Source of the DNA: Isoetes taiwanensis
Taxonomy: Eukaryota; Streptophyta; Lycopodiopsida; Isoetales; Isoetaceae
DNA: 64,000 nt
Reading direction: 5' to 3'
Assembly: GCA_021234155.1 (NCBI GenBank)
Contig: JAJEKV010000078.1
Coordinates: forward strand, 498,001-562,000
In this document: piece by piece, positions 1 to 12,000 of the stretch
Numbering within the stretch: position 1 is the first letter of the stretch
Layout of the letters: each line of letters begins with the position of its first letter
Position numbers and translations under genes: made by a program
The notes under the pieces: model-generated
Told to the model about the DNA's origin: nothing
The model's input: only the letters and a program-made list of their open reading frames with translations
Databases searched by the model: none

Positions 1-978
1 CATGTTATCCCTGCATGCCCTGTTTTTTCCTTTTCCTCTGTCTTCACAGATACATTTGATGAAAGGGCACATAGTTCTCCATATTCTTTTAAGGTAGAAA
101 TCATCCCGTGTGATTGTCGGATATGCCATATGGCCCTTCTGGCTAATGTACATAGTAGGATCAACGTTGCATGTTTTATCGAAAAAATGTGTATCAATAC
201 ACATCTTAATCTCATCCTTATTGACAAATTTTTCCATTTTTTTAGCAGCAGTGCTGGCAGCAGCAAGTTGGTCAGTCGAGATGTTTCCGAGAATGATCCA
301 CGCTTCCTTGCTGATAGGGGCAAGTGCTCCAAAATTTTTTGATCTCCAGATACCTTGATTGTAGGGAAAAGCATGGTTTTCTACCAATCTAATAGGTATA
401 ATCGGAAACTTAAGACAATTATGTAGAGTGAAGTCAAAAGTACCACATTCATCAAGTTCAGTGCTCTTGTTGTCCATTTGCATGGTGATTTTGTCTTGTT
501 CCGATAGTAAATTGTCACCAAATGGATCTTCCTCTTCTTCAATGCTTTCATTAAATATCAAAGGCTTCTCCCCTTTCTTCTTGATTTTATTAGCTGCATC
601 CAAGGCTTTCAGACCAGTGAAGAATTGCTTTCTACAGGCCTCTTCTTCCTCTGTCCAGTGAAATATTTTGTCAGGTAGTGAGTCATAAACAGAATTGATG
701 GCTAAATATATGCTGTCCCAATTGTCCCCAGCCTTGTTAATCCGAGGTGCCACTGAAATCCATTCACTGAAGCCCAAATGTGCAATTATAGAGAACTCAT
801 CTGACTTTCTGGCATTTTCTCTTTGTAGGATATATTCATGTGCTTTGATGTCCTTTATACAGCCAAGTACAGTCTGGACAGCATAGCTGGGGCATTCGAT
901 TTTGATGCTACTGTAACCAAGGTCAGCAAGGTCTTTTTTCCATGTTGGTAAAGCAAGTGGAATCTGTACTTCTCTTTC
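1..978 (-). CDS. Unrecognised protein, internal exon running off the left edge
   Basis: On the minus strand a frame stays open for all 326 codons from a splice acceptor (TTTATTCCAG, about 988-979) to the window edge, so neither start nor stop is visible. The exon begins in phase 0 with residues EREVQIP. The product is mixed charged and aromatic, with an acidic patch (SIEEEEDPFGDN) near exon residue 150 and a Lys-rich patch (KIKKKGEK) just before it. No signal peptide, membrane segment or repeat is visible, and I recognise no family. The absence of any stop over almost 1 kb in AT-rich DNA suggests a real or recently active exon. It could be host or transposon-derived. Further exons of the same gene may lie at 2484-3139. 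Confidence 0.55.
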
Positions 979-980
979 CT

Positions 981-2480
981 GGAATAAAATGCAGTTGTCC
1001 ACCAGTTAAAGGTAAACATATATAAAATGTAACAAGAATGGAGAACCATATAAATGTAAACACATGAGCTAAATATCAAAATTTGGGATACAAATGTCAC
1101 TGGTAAAACCAATGAACAGAAGTATCTAAAAAAACCCAGTCACAGCTAGCCTTAACCTCAGTCAACTAGCAGGAGCATCTACCAAGGTCAATCCCTACGG
1201 TAGTATTATCTGCCCACACTAAGACCAAAGTCTATGTTGGCATTTGTAAACCCAAATTTGTGTATTTACCCCATATGCATAATCATAGTCCATAATTCTT
1301 AAAATCTTAGGCATATCCAACCAATACTTCAAACAACATTCTATGTAATGCAATCATTTGTAATATTACACACCATTAATATGGTTCATACAGCCACGTA
1401 ATGTTTAAACATTCTGCTCCATTAAGGTACTATCTCAGTATGTCAAAGTAGTACTTTATTATGCACAGACCACATATGTCAATAAAATATGCTGTTTATG
1501 TATCAAGTTGGATCTATTTTTTTATGCCTCACATGAAAACTTAGTCTTATTGTTCCAATATCAAATAGTTCAAACGAAACTTCCATCATATAGTAATGCA
1601 TGTAAACTTTGTCATTGCCACATATCCAAAACATTTTCATTTTTCATAAAGGCCCAAACATGTATTCACAAAGATAAAATCATTTCTGTACCATGTCTTT
1701 CTTTGTCATTTTACAATTTTCATTCCTTTTTAACAGTAAGACCATCTTAAAAATCCAAGCTTAAAAGCTTATGACCAAAACCCAAAAATACATGTTTCAC
1801 AATGTCATCACTTAGTGCTCACATAGTTTATCACAGACTTAAAATACTGGACTAGGGCGATGTTATGATCATAGATATCAGCATATTCATAATCAGATCA
1901 CGCCTATCATGGAGAACAAACCGAATTCGAAATGTAAATCGCTGGCTCATGCGGATTACTTGTATCGGAAGCATTACTTCCTATCGATCAGTGCCATACT
2001 AAATAGGGTAGATATTACTTGAACATTTCGATGTTTCTTCCTTCACAAAATCTCAAACGTCCATCCTCAAGCTCTTAATCCAGAAACAGCAAAAAAAGCA
2101 ACAAATAGAAGAGAAACCAAGTACCTGCAGCCAATCAATACACTGTTAGCCTGAAAAGGGTAAGAGTGCAAGGGCCAAAAGGTACAGCTGGTTTCTCGGT
2201 TCTTCACCGGTCACCATTTGTAACCTTTTTGCTCCTTACCAAATAAAAAACTCAAGAATGGATAAGAAATAGAAGTTTAACATTAAACAGTATAAAGAAT
2301 CTCAGCTTAAATACTTGTTAAATTATATAAAATCAGGTACAAAGCAACATAATCCAGCAAAAGCCCAAAGCTATACTTAAACAGCGGTATTTACTGTCAT
2401 GATTGCTTTCCATCTATTACTAGACTTTTTAAATATAGTTCAGGCTGCAATCCATTTCAGAAATTGTATTAAATTGACAT
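981..2480. other. Non-coding, AT-rich stretch (probable intron/intergenic)
   Basis: I see no convincing coding frame, RNA gene or repeat here. The base composition is AT-rich like plant introns. It lies between two minus-strand exon clusters and may be an intron of the gene whose exon starts at 978. Confidence 0.4.
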
Positions 2481-2483
2481 GCA

Positions 2484-3139
2484 TCAAACCTGATAATCAT
2501 CTTGTTCATCATCAGACTCATTGTCTGATTTATAGTTGTATGCAAAGCCCTTTGAGGAAGATCCCCCCTGCTTATTCCCTCCATGCTTAGCCATATTGGC
2601 ATTAGTTTTCTTGGAGTTGCACCCCTGTTCTTCATGTAAAGGGCGTTTTTGCCCAATGGCATTTCTGATATGCATCTCATCCATTACACTAGGTGGATCC
2701 AGAATGGATAAGTAATACAGTTCGTCTTCTATCAAGTGACTATCAGAATCTGAACTAACTGAACCGCCATCTGAGTTATATTCATACCCATACATGTTTT
2801 AAGTATCAGGAATTCTTGGTGGGAAAAAGTACTGACAAGATTATTCAGTATGAATGGTGCTGCCACATCCGGCATGTGAAGGATAACCCATATATCCAGT
2901 ATACCAGCATTAAAGATTTCCATAAGCTTTATTTTACTAAAGTAAAAACTTGCCTTGTGCCAGAAGATGTAGTCAGAGTAGCCGCCATATCCATGCCCTA
3001 AAGGAGAAAATCCATTACGGTATCTTGTGCCAGAAGTTTTGGCCAGCTTCACTTACAGACTATCGTCATGCCAGGTGTGCTTAAAGCATTCCGCATTCAA
3101 GGAGTAGCCGAGGTCGCACGCATGCCGGGTCGTTCTCAT
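2484..3139 (-). CDS. Unrecognised protein, 5' exons (partial)
   Basis: Three minus-strand pieces look exonic. The first starts at ATG 3139 (MRTTRHACDLGYSLNAEC) and ends at a good donor (CT|GTAAGT, about 3055). The second (about 3040-2950) encodes GTRYRNGFSPLGHGYGGYSDY, Gly/Tyr-rich. The third (2795-2484) reads MYGYEYNSDGGSVSSDSDSH and ends in an acidic SDNESDDEQDDYQ tail beside a possible donor. Composition suggests a low-complexity nuclear protein, but I recognise no domain. The exons could be upstream parts of the gene at 1-978, since strand and order agree. The splice pattern is inferred. Confidence 0.35.
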
Positions 3140-3625
3140 TTTTTCTTTGCAGACCTATTGGACTTAGGGTAAACTAGCAGTGGATGAAAATTCGGGTCCA
3201 TGAAAATATAGCCATTATATGAATGTTAAACAAAATATTACATTTCACCATTATAATGTACCACGTTAGTCTTGTGTACAAATGATCTATGATGCTAATG
3301 TTTTTCACAATCATCTTATCATACACATCTATGACAGGGAGCAAGGTTTAGATGCACCTTATATGTATGAAGTACGTGTAATACCCCACATTTGAGTACA
3401 CATTGGTTTTTAATATACCCAATTACCGTGCTCAGCTCAACATTAGACTATAGAATATCATTTTTATAGAATATTGATTCATGAATTTTTATAGCCTTCA
3501 TATGTTTACATATCCAAATTCACATTTATTCTACCATACTAGGAAAAGTTTAAAGACAGAAACCTATGTTCTCATTACCATTTTCCATAAACAGTGGTAT
3601 GACAGCCAAACTAGAGTGCATATCA

Positions 3626-3631
<6 letters not shown>

Positions 3632-3682
<51 letters not shown>
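3632..3682. repeat. Poly(A) run, about 51 bp
   Basis: An uninterrupted A tract on plus followed by AACGCGAGAGGGGGG. It could be the tail of a retroposed copy, but no duplicated flanks were found. Confidence 0.8.
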
Positions 3683-3683
<1 letters not shown>

Positions 3684-3880
3684 GCGAGAGGGGGGCTTCA
3701 AATACACTGAGAATAGATCAATATCAATAATATCACTCAAAAGAATAATCTCATGTTGTGCATACAATTAAATTAGTTACAATGCTCTGCATGAAATGCA
3801 CTTACATGCTTCTCTCCAATGCTACCTACTCAAAAGTTTAAGGCAAAATGATATGAAGTCAAGATGGGATAGGCCAGATA

Positions 3881-3975
3881 TAAGAATAAGAATAAGAATA
3901 AGAATAAGAATAAGAATAAGAATAAGAATGATTTTTTATCGTCCACTGAGACCGTATCGGCCTATGGGACCCAGC
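3881..3975 (-). mobile_element. 3' end of a (TTCTA/TTCTT)n-tailed LINE
   Basis: The plus strand shows about eight AAGAAT units (3881-3928), then ATTTTTTATCGTCCACTGAG and the complement of GGGTCCCATAGG. Read on minus this is the 3' terminus GGGTCCCATAGGC, GTCTC(A/C)GTGGACGATAAAA and a TTCTT/TTCTA tail. The same terminus occurs at 16249 (minus), 33345-33410 (plus) and 45970-46037 (plus), so it defines a LINE family. Little more than the 3' terminus can be followed here before similarity is lost. Confidence 0.65.
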
Positions 3976-5035
3976 TAAGACAGAATGGCATGACATTTAT
4001 TAGGATTTTAGCACCTGCAGTAAAAAGACCAACTTAAAATTTGATGGTTCCATCATTATATAATCAGAAGCAACAATTGTGCTTACGGAGTTTAAAACCA
4101 AAGTCGCCCTCTTGTTACATAAAGAATCTGTATAATCTCTCATTACAACAATACTATTTGACCTCCATGGGATTACAGATGTTAAATTCAATTTTGAATA
4201 GAAGACCTTGCTCGAGGCTTATGACACCTTACTAATGGTAAAGTCAAGGACTTGCAAAGGTTGCATCACTGATCTGAGATTGTTCTAGTACTCACTAGTA
4301 TATTTAATAGAGATCTCCATGAAGGATTCCCTTTAGATTAAAACATCAGTCGAGTGGTGCCGACTTACGTAAAATACAATATGATCATCACAGACCTAAG
4401 TTGTTAGCTTCAAACGTTGAAGGCAAGTATAGACATTGCAGCCACGTTGAGCTACCTTCGGCACATCCGACACAACAGACAGCCGCTAGCATGTAAAAGA
4501 AAGACCAACAAAGTCCTAGTTCAGACAGACAACAGCTCCAAGACAGCCGAGCCCCTTAGGTTGGGCAATGCTAAGACATAACTAGGCCTACTAATGCATC
4601 TGCCTATCGAACAGAGAATATTGAGCCATAATGTGGTGGTCCGCTTCACAAAGAAGGCTCTAAATAATAATCCTCTCCAATTTCATGTTCCTGTGCATCT
4701 TGTTAAGGCTTCTCATCCTGGCCTTCATCGCCATACCCAACCACGCATGGTGAAATTCATAGTGGCAGATATAGTTGTAAGAGGTGCTATACCCATCAAG
4801 CAACGAAGTTGAAAGTTACCTCTTTATATGTGGACTATGACCTTACGTCGCTACAACAAAAACCACGTCGATGAGAGTTTGTACATTTCTGAGACATACA
4901 CCAAACTGGTAGTTCTGTCGCACTAGTATATGGCAAGATCTGAATATTTTGTCCATGTAGCTATACTGTAATAGATGTTGTGCAGAATGACACAACTACA
5001 CCATTTGTTCTGAAACAAGTGCTTGGACTACATCT
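3976..5035. other. Unassigned sequence
   Basis: No frame I can defend. It sits between LINE debris on both sides and is probably decayed transposon or intergenic DNA. Short frames near 4041-4235 and 4594-4812 show no family motif. Confidence 0.3.
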
Positions 5036-5800
5036 GCTCATATAAATGCAACCGCAGCTGCCTCTGCAACCCCTCAGAGAGCTGTTAATAAAGTCCAACC
5101 ATCGTTGCTGCTACTGCTACTGCTGCAACCCCTCGGTGCCAGTGCAACTGTTGGTGTTGCTAGCTCACCTATACACACCACCACTTTTAAATAGAGAATG
5201 GTCTTCTGGAATTGTAGGGGCTTTCCATGAAAGAAAGGAGGAATCTTGAACTTTATAACTAAGGATATGGCTTTCATTTTCCTCATGGAAACATGGGGGG
5301 ATGCTGATTGAAGGATAGTAGATCTGCAAGGATATCAGCACTATTCATTGTTTAATGAGTGCACAGGCAAGCGATATGGCAGCATAGCCTATTATTACAA
5401 GGACCATTATCATCTACAGCCTAATTACATGAGGCAAATAGGCACAATTGATATATGTGGGACGGGTGGAAAATACATGTGGAGATCTCCTTTTCATCGC
5501 AACATGTTATTTCTCACATGCCGACTCAAACTTCTACAATAGGCATTCAGATGTAGATAGATTTGGACCCATATGTCGATCTATAAGATGACATGCAGTA
5601 GCACAAGCAACTGAGTCATGTTATACTAGTAGGGGATTTCACTGCATGCACAATTGCAGCTCAATTGACAAAATCCAACTCATTGCCTGAGGAAATGTTG
5701 CAACTTCAAACTATGGAAGACCTTTGGCCACACCAAAAAATCTCAGAAGAGAGCTAAGAATATACTGGAACTAATATATACAGATCTCTGAAGCCTTTTG
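5036..5800 (+). mobile_element. LINE fragment: ORF2 endonuclease domain (decayed)
   Basis: Around 5200-5300 the plus strand encodes MVFWNCRGF, then stop-interrupted FITKDMAFIFLMETWGDAD. It continues with LQGYQHYSLFNECTGKRYGS and, near 5610, HVILVGDF. The order WNCRGF, ETWGD, GDF is the start of an AP-endonuclease (exonuclease-endonuclease-phosphatase) domain of LINE ORF2. The run is broken by several stops and frame changes, so it is a fossil. It stops abruptly at about 5800, where a minus-strand reverse-transcriptase fragment of LINE type begins. Confidence 0.6.
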
Positions 5801-5812
5801 AATGAACCAGAA

Positions 5813-6361
5813 TCAATTAAAACAATCTATTTTATGACCTTCATAGTTGATTTTAGTATCCTTGGCGCATTCCCGCACTATTGTTGATAGGGTAGTATGA
5901 TGGAGGCATTCGAGTTGAGTCTGAATAATATGGATACTGAATTTTGTAGTTCGCATGGGATATCTAGCTGCAATAATCTCTTTCATAGCCTTTGCAAAAC
6001 CCATGAAGCAGCAGTATAGATCCTGTCTTTTATTTATGTCGTCCTCGATCAAGGTGCATAATGTGCAAATATGATCAATAATGGGTCTAAAACTGGCATA
6101 TTCAAGTGCATGTACTCCTGTCTTCTCTGCCCATGATATCATCTGGTATTCAAGGATTTTGACGAGTAGTTTTGCCAACAAAGGATTGACCATAATTATT
6201 CGACAATTGGCAGGACAATGTAAATCCCCTGCTTTATATGTTCGAACTACTCTGTTGATAGTCCATTGCATAAGGAAGGCTTCATGGAGAGCCCTATTGA
6301 AAAGATGGTCATGATTGTAACAATTTGAGGCTTTATCCCACTTCAATAGCTCTTCCTGCAT
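5813..6361 (-). mobile_element. LINE reverse-transcriptase fragment
   Basis: This open minus-strand stretch carries the N-terminal half of a non-LTR reverse transcriptase: LFNRALHEAF, INRVVRTYKAGDLHCPANCR (the W.....IYK.GD....NYR motif), NPLLAKLLVKILE and IDHICTLCTLIEDD. It then reads RQDLYCCFMGFAKA, the position of the first catalytic block, where family members have (V/L)DF.KAFD. Here the Asp is replaced (MGFAKAM). After that motif, homology ends. The fragment at 31.64 kb has near-identical text (IDHIFTLRTLIEDT, NLYCCFVDIAKAFDTVPRDK), so the two belong to one family. The catalytic YADD part is missing, so it is dead. Confidence 0.75.
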
Positions 6362-6750
6362 GCCATCTAGATTCGCCCAAGCATTTGCAAGCAGTGTGTG
6401 ACATGTGCCTCCGTTATGGTCAGTGAGGGACTAGTTTGTGCTGGCACAATATACTAGATCATAAAGAAATTTTTCCAAGAGTCTACATAGGCTTATATAG
6501 TAGCACTCTCCTCCAGAATGCCTGAGGGTAGTAGTCAAGAAGGTAAAATATTTTTCAGTGGTATTCTGCAATGTAATGCGCCTTCTTGCCTTCGAATAAA
6601 GCTTTCTATTATCTAATTTCTTGGAGGCATAGAGTTGGATCAAATACCAATCAGTGCTGTCATTTTGGATCTTTTCATATCATTCAGACCTTTTGTTTCT
6701 CGGAAAGATGGATGTGTGCAATGGTCTAATGTTGCGTCTTCTTCCAAAAT
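6362..6750. other. Unassigned sequence
   Basis: The right part continues minus-strand LINE-like upstream text (for example NAWANLDGM just upstream of 6361) for about 60 bp. Beyond that I see nothing I can name. Confidence 0.3.
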
Positions 6751-7050
6751 ATCATTTTGCTACACTCAAAAGGATAATAACAAGCCTGCAGATCGATATT
6801 TCAATGTGCAAAGCTGCAAAATTCTCGATATCTCCTCTATTAGCAGCTGGGCATAATCCTCCACATTTCATAATCTTAATGAAGCTGAGGCACCAAGAAG
6901 GCGTATGCTTGCCAAGCATACACCCAATGCACGTGCTATAGTCTAGGTTCTCTTGCAGCTGAGATATCAAACCCTTGCTTAGCCATAGCCTCAATGTTCT
7001 TATTTTGATGAGTATGACATTATCTTAGATGCCAATCATTGATAGATGGA
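6751..7050 (-). mobile_element. Copia polyprotein fragment (GAG-pre-integrase region)
   Basis: On minus the text TLRLWLSKGLISQLQ, LDYSTCIGCMLGKHTPS and then CPAANRGDIENFAALHIE resembles Ty1/copia: a pre-integrase zinc-binding region (C..C..GK) followed by the first residues of the integrase core (D.CGP.....GDIE.F...I). Stops and frame changes occur on both sides and no reverse transcriptase is attached. It is a short decayed remnant. Confidence 0.45.
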
Positions 7051-7985
7051 ATACTCACGACATTAATAGATGATATGGATCATAAAGGCACCTTTTCATA
7101 AAATGCACAGTATTGGGTATGACATTATCATCTGTGAATTTCTAACAAGGGGTGCATGCATTGTCCTTTGTTGTCAAGAAGAGAAAGATGGTCCAAGACC
7201 CATCTCTCATTGCTTATAAGTTGCTTATTGAAGAGCATTTCTGATTTGCCTCTTGAAAACCAAAGGACCTACAATTTGTTTTCCTGTAATAACTCTATTG
7301 CTAGTTTATCATCGGCATTAAATTCCTACACTTGGTTGGCTTTATATCTAGCTCTGTTGCACGTTTTGGCGTGATCCTCAATATTCCGAAACCTAATCAA
7401 ATCACGTATTTGCTACGGCATAACCAAAGCATCATCTATTGTGCTTGTCAGCAAATGATACTATTAAATCCAGAGCCCTTTCACCGAATTCCCTATATTT
7501 TGAAAGCTAAGATGACAAAGCAGGTATTCGCACAAACAAAGTCAAAGCATTGTTTCTCACTAGCTAATAATTTGCATTAGAAGTTTTTAAGCTTGATTTG
7601 CAATGCACTAGGTTTAGCTTGGATTAATATATTTCTTTTTTATGATCCTCTATATTTGAATCCTCCTTATTGGATCATGTCTACTATTTTGTACTTTAAA
7701 GTTATAGTAAACAAAGCAAATGTCTGCACTAACATCACTAAAACGCCCTTTATTTGTTTTTCAAGTCATTTGAGTATAGTGAGTCTTGTTTACAATTTTT
7801 AGACTGCATCAGAGCTAGAGCCAGGCCATATATGACTTTGAACCATAGCCTATCTCATAGTTACATTTCCATGGCATAGCATATTCTATGCAAGTTAGGC
7901 TAGTTGCAGTTGACGACAAAATCTTGCTATCATTGAACTACATTATTCTTAGCATCTGCATATAATGCGCGCAATGTTTCCAGAC
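7051..7985. other. Unassigned AT-rich sequence
   Basis: No coding frame with recognisable motifs. It lies just downstream of the POL5-like exons and may include their 3' untranslated region. Confidence 0.3.
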
Positions 7986-7988
7986 AAG

Positions 7989-10900
7989 TTACGCAGAAAT
8001 GAAGAGCTGCAGCACGACACAGCTTCTTTTTGAAGGGTTGTTCAACCAGCATAACAAGCAACTTCGAAGAGGCGATAAATAAGGTTTTAATGAGCCGTGC
8101 ATACCATTCTGTGTCCTAAGGTTTCTCAGTTTCAGTGCTAATGCTATTAAATTAATAGCCTCTGACCTAAGATATTCATCTCGTGCACTCTTGCACTGCT
8201 CTATCAACTTACCAACTAGTGACCTGCTCAACCAGGAGTATCGTGAAAACAACTCTGCGCAAAGAATGAACATGGCGGTCGGACCTTTTCTTGGTAAAGA
8301 CTTCCTCTATAGCGATTGACATAGTGCGCACTATACTTCCCTCTTCGTAGAGGGAAAATTTGCTTGCTTCGACTTTAAAAACCAAAACCAACAGGCTTGA
8401 GAAATATCTCTTATCCTTTTGTTCAAGTATCCGGACGCTATTCTTAATGTCTTTTGGAGCATAGTATCCAAGCTCTCCCCTATCAATGTCGTGCCTTTAG
8501 GATATTCTTTGCCTTTCAATATCTTACAACGCATAACATTTTCTAATTTAGAATCAAGCGGATTCTTGTCATCCGTAGAGCATGAATTAATGAAAGCTTT
8601 GAAGAAGAGATGGAAGAACGATCAACACAAGAGTGTTACGAGTTTTTGCAAGAATTTTATAAAAAGCCCAAGAACGCAGAGCTTAAATACCGATAGTTGA
8701 ACATGAATCTCGGTTTTACTTTCTAAACCCCTTCTTTCTTTACGCAAGATGAGAATCAAGTTTAAACATGGATCCATCATCTAAAGAAAGCTCCGTCTCA
8801 TCGAGCTATCCGCCCCATTGTTGCCCGACATCTTGAACCATGGTCATTTTTTGTTTTGCACATTTCCCTTCATAGTATGCATCTGTGTTGCATTTTGACC
8901 ACTTTTCACTGTCTCATCCTCTGAATCGTCCTCTACAGTTTCATCATTGACATCCTTGTCGGGTTCACCATCCTCATCACCCTCATCCATTTCACCATGT
9001 TCATCTGCACTTTCGTCTTCAATAAATCATCATCATTGTTGTCATCAACTAAATTATTTTCATCGTCTGATTTATGTCTTGATCTGCCAACTTCTTTTCT
9101 AACAACTTGCATCATTGCAGTATACTTTAAACAGCTCCACAAACATCTAGTAACCATGTCAGTATAATATAGAAAAACGAATTTGCAACAATATTGTTGT
9201 GTCGTACCTCTTCAGCTGCCGTCCGGACAGGTGCAGATGAACTTGCTAATAATGAAAGAACCACGTCTAGCACCACGTCATTTATATCTGGACTTCCATC
9301 AAGGGATTTCAATTGCAAAATCAATTTGTTGCCCAAATGCCTTCAACATCTCCATAGACATTTCTGTAACTGTACCAGGTTCCAACCATGCTTCATACAT
9401 CAATTGTGTTAACAGAGAGCGTATTGCCTGCAATCTTTTAAGATGTCTTCATTCTTTCCCATATCAATGTGTAGCCATTGCAAGGTTAAATCACTACCTC
9501 GATGTGTTCATCAATTATGTTCTTGAGATAACTTTGAAGAAACTTACAAGAGAAGAAATCTTAGAGACTGCAGATTGCAACTTTAAAATAACGGTAGAAT
9601 CCTCCTCTGATGTAGTTCTGATAAGTGGAATTAGGATTGATTCCAGTGTATGCACATCAAATGAACAACTAGACAGAATTAGAATCCTTCTTAGTAACAC
9701 TTTCACTATAGCCGCTTTTGGAACTGAACCAAACGACAGTTGACTACACTTCTGCAAAACATGCAATTACAGGGATAAGCTGCTTATCACCATTGGAAGC
9801 GCATTTGCATAAATCTGCAACAAATTGCTGTGCGGACTTATGAAGAAGATTATTTTTTGAAGAAAGAATATCTACAAGGCAGCAAAAAAATGCTATAGAC
9901 AGAACTCTCTCGATACAGGAGGTTAAAATTTGTGGACAGAGCATCAAAACAATCTGCATTGCCAGATGCTTCCTCTGGTGGGAAGATGTCAGCAAAGAAT
10001 CGTCAATCACAACCGTCTAGAATGCCTTCAATGATTCTTCGACTATCTTCAAATGTCTTTTTGCATGGGTTTGACCATCCTTTTTCCCCTTCCTTTTCTT
10101 CCTTGATTGCTGTCCATCTAGGAATAATAAAATGTCAAAAAGCACCTGTCATACAGGGTGAACCCTTGGATGACTATATGAGGCTTCATGCAGATGTGAA
10201 CTAAATCTCAGTATATGTCCATAAAAGATGTCCAATTATTTCAAATAACAAGATGAAAATACCATTGGTGCCCAATATCTAAAGCCAACAGTAAATGTAC
10301 ATTGACTGAGCAGTGAATGTGATGAAATAAAACAAGCAAAAAGCATTTACTCTAAACATCATATTGGGAGAGCATCTTACTTTCAAGTAAGGAACTAGCT
10401 GAGTCAGAGAATCTGGTGTGAACAGGTCAACAATATTTCCTGCCCTTATAATAAATGCAAATGCAAATAAGTTGCTTAAAAATCTGTCCATCTAATAAAT
10501 CGGGAAGCTTTACATTAAGCTTTCGAAGGAGCAATAGCACGTCAGCCTCTCCAACATCAGCTTCCGCCTGGATCCAATCCTTAGATTGCAGGATAGCAAA
10601 AAGAGTAGCCTCTAATAATTGAGAAGGTTGCTGCCATAAGACCTAATAATAAGAATAGGCAACCTTTATAAGAAATATATGCTGCCAAATGACTCATATC
10701 TTGTCTGCAAGTTCTAATAAGACAACTGTGGCTGGTTCCCTAAGAAAGCTCTTTTTCTTTGCTAATGTAAGTATTTGTTGTGCCAACACCTTGATAAGCT
10801 CTTGATCAAAAAATGTAGAATTGTTACTGATGAATCTTCCTGCCCTTATAATAGATGCAAATGCAAATAAGTTGCTTAAAATCTGTCTGTCTGAAGCGTA

Positions 10901-11100
10901 GGCTTGACAATGTGTTTGCAGAAGCTCCGCCCATGTGCAAAGGAAAACTGGACGAATTTGAACGACTCCCGGATTTGCACGTCTCCAACAAAAAGGGCAA
11001 GAACCCCAAAAACAAAGAAAAATACCTCCGAGGTTGAATGCTTCTAAGAGCAACCTATCTCTAAAAAACCCATCTCTGAATTGGAGTAGCATTCCATAAA
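7989..11100 (-). pseudogene. POL5: DNA polymerase V / MYB-binding protein 1A-like (POL5), probably decayed
   Basis: Minus-strand exons run in the order expected for the POL5/MYBBP1A family, a nucleolar HEAT-repeat protein linked to rRNA synthesis. About 10900-10700: SNLFAFASIIRAGRF and AKKKSFLREPATVVLLELA. About 10640-10500: KDWIQAEADVGEADVLLLLR. About 10010-9780: SSHQRKHLAMQIVLMLCPQ, SCIERVLS and LVDILSSKNNLLHKSAQQF. About 9100-8900: a long Asp/Glu-rich stretch. About 8560-8480: KILKGKEYPKG. About 8270-8030: SRYSWLSRSLVGKLIEQC and SARDEYLRSEAINLI. The family has the same N-terminal HEAT region, acidic linker and C-terminal repeats. Breaks argue for a pseudogene: neighbouring exons change frame, and a roughly 55-bp copy of another exon sits inside the 10.5-kb exon. 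A functional gene with assembly errors is the alternative. Confidence 0.7.
10436..10495 (-). repeat. Copy of POL5 exon segment (partner at 10836-10899)
   Basis: The stretch CCTGCCCTTATAATA through TAAGTTGCTTAAAAATCTGTC nearly repeats 10838-10895. The main changes are one extra T and a few substitutions. At the partner site it encodes DRQILSNLFAFASIIRAGR in frame. At this site the extra T shifts the frame and leads to a stop before the native exon text VDLFTPDSLTQLVPYLK resumes. Confidence 0.75.
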
Positions 11101-11291
11101 CAGATCTCTGAGTTGGGCAGATCTGTGAAGCAGATCCCTAAACAGAGGGTGGTTGAAAGCATCGGTGTCCACAATAAATCTTCGGCATTCTACGTCAGCA
11201 TAAACGTTTAAGGCAGCCAGGACAGATCCAAAATGCTTCTTTTAAGAAAGGAAGATAATTCTTTTCGCGGTGGGTAAGAAGGAAGGCATTC

Positions 11292-11779
11292 TTAGAATGA
11301 AAGGAAATACCTTGAAGATAGATAATTAATTAGATGGATAGAAGGAAGATACTTTGAAGGACTAACCTGGCATTCTTTATACAAGCTCCTGCAGCGATCC
11401 ATGTCGGTTTTAGTTTCTTGAAAAGCCTCTTCAACGGCTGGGCATGATGGATGTCTGGAGCTCTTCAATACGTGGTCCCAAAATGCCATTGTTTCAGGCT
11501 GTCAGGACAAACAAGTATATGCCATTGTTTCAGCTATATAAGCAAGCAAGTAATAGTCAAGAGCGTACTCTCACTGAGAGTGGAACGAAACTTTGATGCC
11601 CCCCAGAGGAGTTCCTGCTTGCTGAGTTCCTCTATCTGCTGCTCTTTCTTTTCTGCAACACCCCTTTGTCGAAATTGCTTGCTGCTATATCTTCTCAAAG
11701 ATAGAAAAGGAGTGCAAGGGAGTCCAGAAGATGGAATATAAAAAGTGAAAGGAATAAGGAATGCAAGATGGAGCTTCAA
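11292..11779 (-). CDS. Possible 5' exons, unrecognised
   Basis: A minus-strand exon at about 11500-11367 (acceptor CTGACAG, then PETMAFWDHVLKSSRHPSC, donor CAG|GTTAGT) and a second open piece at 11670-11534 (KKEQQIEELSKQELLWGASK) have acceptable splice signals. They may be first exons of the POL5-like gene or of another gene. I see no diagnostic motif. Confidence 0.3.
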
Positions 11780-11990
11780 TCTACCTCGCCAGTTAGCCGG
11801 TTCAAAAATCCGCGATCGATAACGCAGCTGACCGCCAGTTTACAGGGAAGAACAGGTTTTGAGCAGTCATTGGCATATCCTAAGTATATTCCAACATATA
11901 CCTAGAATATGCTAGAAACCCATATAAACAAGGGTTTGCCCCCCTAGGGGCAACCCAAAAATGATCATGTAGCCACCCCTATTGTCTTCC

Positions 11991-12000
11991 TATATAAATC
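11991..12000 (+). promoter_or_regulatory. Candidate TATA box of the DCD-WG/GW gene
   Basis: TATATAAATC lies about 390 bp upstream of the ATG at 12390 and in the gap between two divergent genes. A start about 30 bp downstream would give a 5' leader of about 360 nt with no intron needed. Inferred from sequence only. Confidence 0.35.
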
